Assembly: GCA_019635355.1 (NCBI GenBank)
Contig: JAHBZQ010000001.1
Span: forward strand, 4,836,001 to 4,900,000
DNA: 64,000 nt
Source of the DNA: Rhizobacter sp.
GTDB taxonomy: Bacteria > Pseudomonadota > Gammaproteobacteria > Burkholderiales > Burkholderiaceae_C
Direction: 5' to 3'
Shown here: positions 34,200-41,408 of the stretch, in pieces
Position numbering within the stretch: the first letter of the stretch is position 1
How the letters are laid out: each line of letters opens with the position of its first letter
Made by a program: the position numbers and the translations under genes
Notes under the pieces: generated by a model
Database searches by the model: none
The model's input: only the letters and a program-made list of their open reading frames with translations
What the model was told of the DNA's origin: nothing

Positions 34200-35050
34200 T
34201 CTATGTCCACCGGAACTGGGACCTCGTTCCAGAGCAAGTCAAGAACGACTTGAAGCAAGCGGCGGCAGAGTTAGATGCCATTGCCGATCCAGAAGCTCGC
34301 AAGGCTTACATCAAGGAAAACCAAGGCAAGTGGTCGGCGGTGCGCGACTACCTGGGTCAGATGTCTCACCGCAAGTGCTGGTACTCAGAAGCGCCCGAGA
34401 GTGTGTCTCGCTACCAAGTTGACCACTTCAGACCGCATGGCCGGGCCAAACAAGCGTTGCGCGATACCTGTGACGGCTATTCCTGGCTGGCCTTCGACAT
34501 CGAGAACTTTCGGCTGGCGGGCGTGTTGTGCAATACGCAGAACAAAGAGTACTCAGAGGAAACAGTGGGCAAAGGGGATTGGTTCCCGCTGCTCGACCCG
34601 GCAAAACGCGCGAGCCTGGCCGCGCGCGACTGCGGTTGCGAGTCGCCGATATTGCTGGACCCGATTGACCCCGATGATCCGGGCAAGCTTTTGTTCAAGG
34701 ACGACGGAACGGTGTGGCCACATGATCAGCTGTCCGAGGCGGAAAAGGAGCACGTCACCACCGCGATCGACTGCTTGGGGTTGCGTCAGAGCCAGCTCAA
34801 CCGCGCGCGCAAGCGCGTGTGGACCGATTGCACAAGGCGCGTGTTCAAGTACAACCGAATCGCGGCCAAGCCAAAGGGGAAAAGAACCCCAGAAGAGGCA
34901 ATGACGTTGCAGGAGCTTGCAGGCGAGTTGATCGCTATGAGCAAGTCAGCCAGTCCGTTCGCCGCAGTGGCTCGGACCTGCCTTTCTGCCAACCTCCTGG
35001 GAAGACTCATCGTCGCAGATGAAATGCTGCACCTCGCTGCTGCGGATTGA
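34196..35050 (+). CDS. HNH-type nuclease, PtuB-like partner of the upstream ATPase
   Basis: A 284-residue protein with an HNH-like core: KCWYSEAPESVSRYQVDHFRPHG (residues 60-82, Asp76-His77 as the metal/base pair), YSWLAFDIENFRLAGVLCNTQNKEY (96-119), and DWFPLLDP. The order C..VDHxRP..YxWL..N...CN..K matches PtuB and related HNH proteins. Only one Cys of each expected zinc CxxC pair is left (CWYS, and VLCN without the earlier Cys), so the structural zinc site looks altered. ATG overlaps the ATPase stop. Six bases separate it from the next nuclease gene. DNA or tRNA cleavage is inferred from family. Confidence 0.8.
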   Translation: MIYVHRNWDLVPEQVKNDLKQAAAELDAIADPEARKAYIKENQGKWSAVRDYLGQMSHRKCWYSEAPESVSRYQVDHFRPHGRAKQALRDTCDGYSWLAFDIENFRLAGVLCNTQNKEYSEETVGKGDWFPLLDPAKRASLAARDCGCESPILLDPIDPDDPGKLLFKDDGTVWPHDQLSEAEKEHVTTAIDCLGLRQSQLNRARKRVWTDCTRRVFKYNRIAAKPKGKRTPEEAMTLQELAGELIAMSKSASPFAAVARTCLSANLLGRLIVADEMLHLAAAD

Positions 35051-35056
35051 CGCCAA

Positions 35057-36034
35057 ATGAGCGACATCAAACTCTTCCGCCTCCAATCCGGCCGGGCCAT
35101 CGAACTGCAAGGCGACGCCTCCGACCTGGAGAAGCCGCTGCAGACGCTGATCGAAGCCAACCTTGACACCCTGCTCGGCATCCGCTTCCTGGCCACCGAG
35201 TACTCCACCGGCAAGACCCACGCGGGCCGCATCGACTCGCTGGGGCTGGACGAGAACAACTGCCCCGTTATCCTGGAATACAAGCGCTCGGTGGGCGAGA
35301 ACGTCATCAACCAGGGCCTCTTCTATCTGGACTGGCTGATGGACCACCAGGCCGAGTTCAAGCTGCTGGTGATGGACCAGCTGGGCAAGCCCGCGGCCGA
35401 CGTCATCGATTGGACCGAACCGCGCTTGGTGTGCATCGCGGCCGACTTCACCAAATACGATGGCCATGCCGTTCAGCAGATCAACCGCAACATCGAGTTG
35501 ATCCGCTACCGGCGCTTTGGCGACGAGTTGCTGCTGCTGGAGCTGGCCAACGCGGCCAGTGCCAAGGCCGGCAAGTCAACAAGCACCAAGGGAGTGAAAC
35601 CGACCAAGGCAACGCCCGCACCCCTGGCCGCGCCCGCCAACACCCTGGCGGCGGGCGGTGACCGCTCATACGCCGACTGGTTGCCGCTGTTGCCACCGCA
35701 CCTGAGCGAGCTGGTCGCGTCGCTGGAAGGGCATGTGCTGTCGCTCGGTGACGACGTGCAGCGCAAGGAGCTGAAGCTCTACGTGGCGTTCAAGCGGTTG
35801 AAGAACTTCGCGACATTGGTGCCACAGAAGAACCGCCTGCTGTTGTACTTGCACCTTGATCCGTCGAAGGTGGTGCCGATGCCACCGAACGGGCAGGATG
35901 TCAGCCAGAAGGGGCATTGGGGAACCGGAGATCTGGAGCTGTCGCTGTTGTCGCAAGCTGATCTGGACGCTGCGAAGCCATTGATCATGATGGCCTACGA
36001 GGGGCGAGCTCCGATGTCCGCATCTGGCCTCTAG
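35057..36034 (+). CDS. NucS-like PD-(D/E)XK nuclease with DUF5655-type C-terminal domain
   Basis: A 325-residue protein. The N-terminal domain (about 20-160) has the NucS/DUF91-like nuclease layout: Glu34 in QTLIEANLDTLLG, Asp60 in GRIDSLGLD, and Glu74-x-Lys76 in PVILEYKRS. After a Ala/Pro/Thr-rich linker (about 175-205) the C-terminal domain (about 215-320) looks like DUF5655 (ELVASLEGHVLSLGDDVQRKELKLYVAFKRLKNFATLVPQKNRLLLYLHL), which is often fused to defence nucleases. Last gene of the island operon, six bases after the HNH gene. Role unknown; could be an added effector or an unrelated passenger. Confidence 0.82.
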   Translation: MSDIKLFRLQSGRAIELQGDASDLEKPLQTLIEANLDTLLGIRFLATEYSTGKTHAGRIDSLGLDENNCPVILEYKRSVGENVINQGLFYLDWLMDHQAEFKLLVMDQLGKPAADVIDWTEPRLVCIAADFTKYDGHAVQQINRNIELIRYRRFGDELLLLELANAASAKAGKSTSTKGVKPTKATPAPLAAPANTLAAGGDRSYADWLPLLPPHLSELVASLEGHVLSLGDDVQRKELKLYVAFKRLKNFATLVPQKNRLLLYLHLDPSKVVPMPPNGQDVSQKGHWGTGDLELSLLSQADLDAAKPLIMMAYEGRAPMSASGL

Positions 36035-36326
36035 CGACCTCAGTGCGCCTTTGTCCGTCTGATTCTCACGATCTCGGCATGTCCGCTCACGCTGCAAGCA
36101 GGGTGGGGAAGGGCTGCAACGGGTCGAAGGCAGTTTTCCGGCTTGCTACAGCGAATAGGTCATACCAGTCTGAAGCCTGCGCTGGTGGAACCCGTCGTTC
36201 TCTCGGCAGCCCGGACGGCTCGTGACGGCCCCCGGGTAAACCACGACCCACCCCATACGCCGCTACTACCCACGCCGCCGTCGGCTCCCAAGAATCGTGG
36301 CTCCACCCCCAAGACGGAGACCTCAG
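36035..36326. other. Non-coding gap downstream of the defence operon
   Basis: 292 bases without a gene I can support. No clear terminator hairpin with T-run, tRNA or repeat shared with the upstream boundary (24563-24881) was found by eye. It marks the right-hand end of the island; the next gene returns to high-GC core codon use. Confidence 0.45.
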
Positions 36327-36902
36327 ATGAGCAAGATCCTGATGCTGTGCGGCGACTTCGGCGAAGACTACGAAGTGATGGTGCCCTTCCAGGCGTTGCA
36401 GGCCGTGGGCCACACCGTGCATGCGGTCGCGCCCGACAAGAAGAGCGGCGACTACGTGATGACGGCCATCCACGACTTCGAGGGCCAGCAGACCTACAGC
36501 GAGAAACCCGGCCATCGCTTCACGCTCAACGCGACCTTTGCCGAGGTCGACCCGGCCAAGTACGACGCGCTCGTCGTGCCCGGTGGGCGCGCACCGGAGT
36601 ACCTGCGCCTGAACTCGCGCGTGGTCGAGATCACGCGGCACTTCCTGCAGGCCCACAAGCCGGTGGCGGCCATCTGCCATGGCGCGCAGCTGCTGGCGGC
36701 CACCGGCCTGATCAAGGGCCGCAAGGTGAGCGCCTATCCGGCGTGCCAGATCGAGGTGGAGCTGGCCGGTGCCGAGTACATGGGCATCGCCATCGACGGC
36801 GCCGTGACCGATGGCAATCTCGTCACTGCGCCGGCCTGGCCCGCGCATCCGGCGTGGATCGGCCAGTTCCTCACGGTGCTGGGCACGCGCATCACCTTGT
36901 AG
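36327..36902 (+). CDS. DJ-1/PfpI family protein
   Basis: A 191-residue class I glutamine-amidotransferase-like protein. The nucleophile elbow Cys117 is in VAAICHGAQLLAA, with the usual Glu in the N-terminal strand region (GEDYEVMVPFQAL) and YDALVVPGGRAPEYLR before it. Members act as glyoxalases, deglycase-like or chaperone-like stress proteins; the exact activity is not clear from sequence. The start at 36327 matches family length. It is followed after 50 bases by a small ribbon-helix-helix gene on the same strand. Confidence 0.9.
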   Translation: MSKILMLCGDFGEDYEVMVPFQALQAVGHTVHAVAPDKKSGDYVMTAIHDFEGQQTYSEKPGHRFTLNATFAEVDPAKYDALVVPGGRAPEYLRLNSRVVEITRHFLQAHKPVAAICHGAQLLAATGLIKGRKVSAYPACQIEVELAGAEYMGIAIDGAVTDGNLVTAPAWPAHPAWIGQFLTVLGTRITL

Positions 36903-36952
36903 GCATATCCTTCCGTAGCATCGACGCACGCCACACCGAAGGGAGCCTCGCC

Positions 36953-37354
36953 ATGTGCAAGATCTTCATCAGTGCCGACCCCGCCAGCTACGAGAGCCGC
37001 ACGCGCTCGGTGCGGCTACATGGCGTGGTCACGAGCCTGCGGCTCGAGAACCTGCACTGGGCGGTGCTGGAAGAGATCGCCGGGCGAGACGGCATGACGG
37101 TCGCGCAACTGATCGAGAAGCTGTACGACGAGCTGGTGGCCGACCGCGGTGCGGTGGGCAACTTCTCGTCGTTCCTGCGGGTGTGCGCGCTGCGCTATGA
37201 GAACCTGATCGCTCAGGGTCTGATCCCGCGAGACGCTTCAGTCCCGATCCGGTCACTGGATGCCGATCGTGTGCTCGATGGCCTGCACGGGGTGCCGCAG
37301 CCTGCGGCTGCGCCGCGCGAGATGCGGCAGCACAACAAGCGGGCGCTGAACTGA
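36953..37354 (+). CDS. Ribbon-helix-helix domain protein
   Basis: A 133-residue protein with a ribbon-helix-helix (RHH_4-like) core: the strand TRSVRLHGVVTSLRLENLHWAVLEEIAGRDG followed by MTVAQLIEKLYDELV. Such proteins are small DNA-binding or arginine-repressor-like factors; the target is unknown. GGGAG lies seven bases before ATG 36953, which fixes the start. The last 30 residues (AAPREMRQHNKRALN) are basic. It converges on fdhD, 16 bases away. Confidence 0.82.
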   Translation: MCKIFISADPASYESRTRSVRLHGVVTSLRLENLHWAVLEEIAGRDGMTVAQLIEKLYDELVADRGAVGNFSSFLRVCALRYENLIAQGLIPRDASVPIRSLDADRVLDGLHGVPQPAAAPREMRQHNKRALN

Positions 37355-37370
37355 TCGCTGGCGTGTGGGC

Positions 37371-38204
37371 TCAGGGCCCGTACCGCACCACCTGCGTCCC
37401 CCGGCAAAACCCATACAGCTGCATCCCGGCCTGCCGGGCGATGTCGACCGCGAGGCTCGTCGGCGCCGAGATGGTGGCCAGCACCGGCACGCCGAGCCGC
37501 GCGCACTTGCGCACCAGCTCGTAGCTCGCGCGGCTCGACATGATGACGAAGCCGTCGGCGTTGGCCAGCCTCTGCCGCGCGCGCTGGCCCAGCAGCTTGT
37601 CGAGCGCGTTGTGGCGGCCAACGTCTTCCATCACGGCGGTGAGTTCGCCCTCGGGCGTGGCCCACGCGGCGGCGTGGTGGGCGCCGGTGAGGGCGTTGAG
37701 CGGCTGACGTGAGGGCAGTTGCGCGAAGGCGCGCAGCAGCGTGGCGGGCGTGATCTGCGCGGCCCAGGCGGGTGGGGTGATCGGCTCGGGGGTCAGGTCG
37801 AGCTGTTTCAGGCTGTCGATGCCGCACAGGCCGCAGCCGGTGCGGCCGGCCAGCGTGCGGCGGCGCTCCTGCAAGTGCGCCGCCGCGCGGGCCGACACGT
37901 CGAGCCGCACCTCGATGCCTTCGGCCACTTCCACCACCTCGATGTCGTGGCACTCGCTGCGGTCTGCGAGCAAGCCTTCCGACAGGGCGAAGCCGAGTGC
38001 GAAGTCTTCGAGGTCGGCCGGCGTGGCCATCATCACGGCGTGCGAGATGCCGTTGAAGACGAGCGCGACGGGCACCTCGGCGGCGACGAGGTCGTGGTCG
38101 TTGCTCGCTCCGCGCGGCGAGAGGCGCTGCACGTCGACGTGGCGCGTGGGCGAGGTGTGCAGGCCTTCGTTGAGTGGCATGTCGAGCGGCAGTCGGGCGT
38201 TCAT
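37371..38204 (-). CDS. fdhD: Formate dehydrogenase accessory sulfurtransferase FdhD/FdsC
   Basis: Sulfurtransferase that passes sulfur to the bis-MGD cofactor of formate dehydrogenase, needed for its activity; 277 residues. The conserved Cys motif is visible as TGCGLCGIDS near residue 125, with AVMEDVGRHNALDK and SSRASYELVRKCARLGVPVLATISAPT after it. In Cupriavidus the same gene is fdsC. It is the last gene of the formate operon and overlaps fdsD by four bases (ATGA). Confidence 0.96.
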   Translation of the reverse strand: MNARLPLDMPLNEGLHTSPTRHVDVQRLSPRGASNDHDLVAAEVPVALVFNGISHAVMMATPADLEDFALGFALSEGLLADRSECHDIEVVEVAEGIEVRLDVSARAAAHLQERRRTLAGRTGCGLCGIDSLKQLDLTPEPITPPAWAAQITPATLLRAFAQLPSRQPLNALTGAHHAAAWATPEGELTAVMEDVGRHNALDKLLGQRARQRLANADGFVIMSSRASYELVRKCARLGVPVLATISAPTSLAVDIARQAGMQLYGFCRGTQVVRYGP

Positions 38205-38437
38205 GACGGCGCTCCGACGAGGGCGGCGCGCTGCTGCGTGATCGCCTGCAGCACGGCGGGGTGCAGGCCGGCGCCGCCGGTGGCGTCGATGTGCGCGATG
38301 AGCTCGCGCCGCATGCGTGGCTCCCAGAACTTGCGGATGTGCGTGGCGATGCCTTCCTGCGCTTCCACCGGGTCGGGCATCGACTCGAAGAAGTCGCCGA
38401 TCTGGTTGGCCATCTTGATGAGCTGGTCGACGTGCAT
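38201..38437 (-). CDS. fdsD: Formate dehydrogenase delta subunit
   Basis: A 78-residue subunit of NAD-dependent formate dehydrogenase (FdsD family), opening HVDQLIKMANQIGDFFESMP and containing IRKFWEPRMRRELIAHID. It has no cofactor motif; in the related Rhodobacter enzyme it helps cofactor insertion and complex assembly. It lies three bases after fdsA and overlaps fdhD. Confidence 0.93.
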   Translation of the reverse strand: MHVDQLIKMANQIGDFFESMPDPVEAQEGIATHIRKFWEPRMRRELIAHIDATGGAGLHPAVLQAITQQRAALVGAPS

Positions 38438-38440
38438 GGC

Positions 38441-41302
38441 TTATTTCGCGGAGACGGTGTGGTGCCGTTGCTGCAGCAACGCTTCCTGCACCTGGCTGAA
38501 GCGCGAGTGCTCCTGCTGCCAGGCCGAGGGCTGCATCACCGGCATCACCTGCACCGCGGTCACCTTGTACTCGGGGCAGTTGGTGGCCCAGTCGGAGTTG
38601 TCGGTGGTGATCACGTTGGCGCCCGACTCGGGGAAGTGGAAGGTGGTGTAGACCACGCCTGGCGCCACGCGGTCGGTGATCACCGCGCGCAGCACCGTGT
38701 CGCCGGCGCGGCTCTGGATGCCGACCCAGTCGCCGCTCTTGATGCCGCGGTCTTCGGCGTCGTGCGGGTGGATTTCCAGCAGGTCTTCGCTGTGCCACTC
38801 CACGTTCGGCGTGCGGCGCGTCTGCGCACCCACGTTGTATTGCGAGAGGATGCGCCCGGTGGTCAGCAGCAGCGGGAACTTGCGTGTCACCTTCTCGTCG
38901 GTGGGCACGTATTTCGTGATCATGAAGCGGCCCTTGCCGCGCACGAAGTGGTCGATGTGCATGGTCGGCGTGCCGTCGGGTGCCTCGTCGTTGCAAGGCC
39001 ACTGCACGCTGCCCATCTTCTCGATCTTGTCGAAGCTCACGCCGCGGAAGGTGGGCGTGAGCGCGGCGATCTCGTCCATGATCTGCGAGGGGTGGGTGTA
39101 GTGCATCGGGTAGCCGAGCGCGTTCGCCAGCTTCACCGTCACCTCCCAGTCGGCCAGGCCCGCGAGCGGCGGCATCACCTTGCGCACGCGCGAGATGCGG
39201 CGCTCGGCGTTGGTGAAGGTGCCGTCCTTTTCGAGGAACGACGAGCCGGGCAGGAACACGTGTGCGTACTTCGCCGTCTCGTTGAGGAAGATGTCTTGCA
39301 CCACGATGCATTCCATCGCCATGAGCGCCGCGGCCACGTGCTGCGTGTTGGGGTCGCTCTGCACGATGTCTTCGCCCTCGCAGTACAGCCCCTTGAAGCT
39401 GCCGGTGAGCGCGGCGTCGAACATGTTGGGAATGCGCAGGCCGGGCTCGGGCTGCAGCTCCACGCCCCAGGCGGCTTCGAACGACGCGCGCACGGTGCTG
39501 TCGGAGATGTGGCGGTAGCCCGGCAGTTCGTGCGGGAAGGACCCCATGTCGCACGAGCCCTGCACGTTGTTCTGGCCGCGCAGCGGGTTCACGCCCACGC
39601 CTTCTCGGCCCACGTTGCCGGTGGCCATGGCGAGGTTGGCGATGCCCATCACCATGGTCGAGCCCTGGCTGTGCTCGGTGACGCCCAGGCCGTAGTAGAT
39701 GGCGGCGTTGTGGCCCTTCTGCGCATAGAGGCGGGCGGCGGCGCGCACCTCGGCGGCGGGCACGCCGGTCACGGCTTCCATCGCCTCGGGCGAGTTCTCC
39801 GGGAGCGAGACGAAAGCGCGCCACTGGTTGAACGACTTGGTGTCGCAACGCTCGGCCACGTAGGCTTCGTCGACCAGCCCTTCGGTCACCACCACGTGAG
39901 CGAGGGCGCTGATGAGCGCGACGTTGGTGCCGGGCTTGAGTTGCAGGTGATGCGCCGCCTTCACGTGCGGCGACTTCACGATGTCGATGCGACGCGGGTC
40001 GGCCACGATCAGCTGCGCGCCTTCGCGCAAACGCTTCTTCAGGCGCGACGCGAAGACAGGGTGCCCGTCGGTCGGGTTGGCGCCGATCACCATGATCACG
40101 TCGGCCTTCTCCACCGACTTGAAAGTCTGCGTGCCGGCCGAGGTGCCGTAGGTCTGGCCGAGGCCGTAGCCGGTGGGCGAGTGGCACACCCGTGCGCAGG
40201 TGTCGACGTTGTTGTTGCCGAAGGCGGCGCGCACGAGCTTCTGCACGAGATACGTTTCTTCGTTGGTGCAGCGCGAGGAGGTGATGCCGCCGATGCTGTC
40301 GCGCCCGTGCTGGGCCTGGATGCGCTTGAACTCGCTGGCGGCGTAGTTGATGGCTTCGTCCCAGCTCACTTCCTGCCACGGGTCGGTGATCTTCTTGCGG
40401 ATCATCGGGGTGGTGATGCGGTCCTTGTGCGTCGCGTAGCCCCAGGCGAAGCGGCCCTTCACGCACGAGTGGCCTTCGTTGGCCTTGCCGTCCTTCCACG
40501 GCACCATGCGCACGACCTCGGTGCCCTTCATCTCGGCCTTGAAACCGCAGCCCACCCCGCAATAGGCACAGGTGGTGATCACGCTGTGCTCGGGCTGGCC
40601 GAGCCAGATCACGCTCTTCTCCTGCAGCGTGGCGGTGGGGCAGGCTTCCACGCAGGCGCCGCAGCTCACGCATTCGCTTTGCATGAAGGGCTCGTCTTGC
40701 CCCGGCGACACGCGTGAGTCGAAGCCACGGCCGCTGATCGTCAACGCGAAGGTGCCCTGGGTCTCTTCACACGCGCGCACGCAGCGGTTGCAGACGATGC
40801 ACTTGCTGGGGTCGTAGGTGAAGTAGGGGTTGGACTCGTCCTTCTTGTCTTTGAGATGGTTGGCGCCGTCGAAGCCGTAGCGCACGTTGCGCAGGCCCGT
40901 CACACCGGCCATGTCTTGTAGTTCGCAGTTGCCGTTGGCGCTGCAGGTCAGGCAGTCGAGCGGGTGGTCGCTGATGTAGAGCTCCATCACGCCCTTGCGC
41001 AGCTCCTGCAGCTTCGGGCTTTGCGTGCGCACGTTCATGCCTTGCTCGGCCGGCGTGGTGCACGAGGCGGGGTAGCCCTTGCGGCCGTCGATCTCGACCA
41101 GGCACAGGCGGCAGGAGCCGAAAGGCTCGAGGCTGTCGGTGGCGCAGAGCTTGGGCACGTGGATGCCGGCCTCGACGGCCGCGCGCATCAGCGAGGTGCC
41201 GGCCGGCACGGTGACTTCGGCGCCGTCGATGGTGAGCGTGACTTCACGGTCGGACTCGCGCTTGGGCGTGCCGTAGTCGGTGTCTTTGAGGTGGTCGAGC
41301 AT
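38441..41302 (-). CDS. fdsA: NAD-dependent formate dehydrogenase, molybdenum alpha subunit
   Basis: Catalytic subunit, 953 residues, oxidising formate to CO2 in the cytosol. N-terminal [2Fe-2S] domain (about 20-100, GSCRLCLVEIDGRKGYPASC), His/Cys cluster (HPLDCLTCSANGNCELQ), two ferredoxin-type [4Fe-4S] motifs (CIVCNRCVRACEE and CVSCGACVEACPT), the [4Fe-4S] motif CAYCGVGCGF before the bis-MGD domain, and the active-site Cys within the region SCDMGSFPH or GGITSSRCTNEE (family position not verified). MGD-binding and C-terminal dinucleotide domains are complete. Uses Mo rather than Sec: no in-frame TGA. Confidence 0.97.
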   Translation of the reverse strand: MLDHLKDTDYGTPKRESDREVTLTIDGAEVTVPAGTSLMRAAVEAGIHVPKLCATDSLEPFGSCRLCLVEIDGRKGYPASCTTPAEQGMNVRTQSPKLQELRKGVMELYISDHPLDCLTCSANGNCELQDMAGVTGLRNVRYGFDGANHLKDKKDESNPYFTYDPSKCIVCNRCVRACEETQGTFALTISGRGFDSRVSPGQDEPFMQSECVSCGACVEACPTATLQEKSVIWLGQPEHSVITTCAYCGVGCGFKAEMKGTEVVRMVPWKDGKANEGHSCVKGRFAWGYATHKDRITTPMIRKKITDPWQEVSWDEAINYAASEFKRIQAQHGRDSIGGITSSRCTNEETYLVQKLVRAAFGNNNVDTCARVCHSPTGYGLGQTYGTSAGTQTFKSVEKADVIMVIGANPTDGHPVFASRLKKRLREGAQLIVADPRRIDIVKSPHVKAAHHLQLKPGTNVALISALAHVVVTEGLVDEAYVAERCDTKSFNQWRAFVSLPENSPEAMEAVTGVPAAEVRAAARLYAQKGHNAAIYYGLGVTEHSQGSTMVMGIANLAMATGNVGREGVGVNPLRGQNNVQGSCDMGSFPHELPGYRHISDSTVRASFEAAWGVELQPEPGLRIPNMFDAALTGSFKGLYCEGEDIVQSDPNTQHVAAALMAMECIVVQDIFLNETAKYAHVFLPGSSFLEKDGTFTNAERRISRVRKVMPPLAGLADWEVTVKLANALGYPMHYTHPSQIMDEIAALTPTFRGVSFDKIEKMGSVQWPCNDEAPDGTPTMHIDHFVRGKGRFMITKYVPTDEKVTRKFPLLLTTGRILSQYNVGAQTRRTPNVEWHSEDLLEIHPHDAEDRGIKSGDWVGIQSRAGDTVLRAVITDRVAPGVVYTTFHFPESGANVITTDNSDWATNCPEYKVTAVQVMPVMQPSAWQQEHSRFSQVQEALLQQRHHTVSAK

Positions 41303-41318
41303 GGTGATTCCTGAGCAG

Positions 41319-41408
41319 GCTTCGACAGGCTCAGCCCGAACGGCTGGTGGCTTCGCGCCGTTCGCCCTGAGCTTGTCGAAGGGCTTCGACAGGCTCAGCC
41401 CGAACGGG
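41319..41408. repeat. REP-like intergenic repeat cluster 1 (three units)
   Basis: Three copies, in both orientations, of the TCGACAGGCTCAGCCCGAA-type element at 41319-41345, 41358-41383 and 41383-41408; the last two form a back-to-back pair. The cluster lies at the fdsB/fdsA junction and forms the last codons and the stop codon of fdsB. Related clusters are at 46345-46450 and 60348-60408. Confidence 0.9.

Noticed and set aside
36035..36326. Possible small RNA or att site after the defence operon
   Set aside because: No clear promoter-terminator pair and no sequence of useful length shared with the left border was found by eye.
37371..40673. A continuous 1100-residue minus-strand frame covering fdhD and part of fdsA in another frame
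   Set aside because: Only its C-terminal 277 residues (fdhD) are real; the rest is the wrong frame of fdsA and fdsD, whose own frames carry all motifs. It is not a fusion protein.
38261..40717. An 818-residue open frame on the plus strand
   Set aside because: Antisense to fdsA; no domain in translation, only the His/Val/Ala-rich composition typical of shadows of GC-rich genes.
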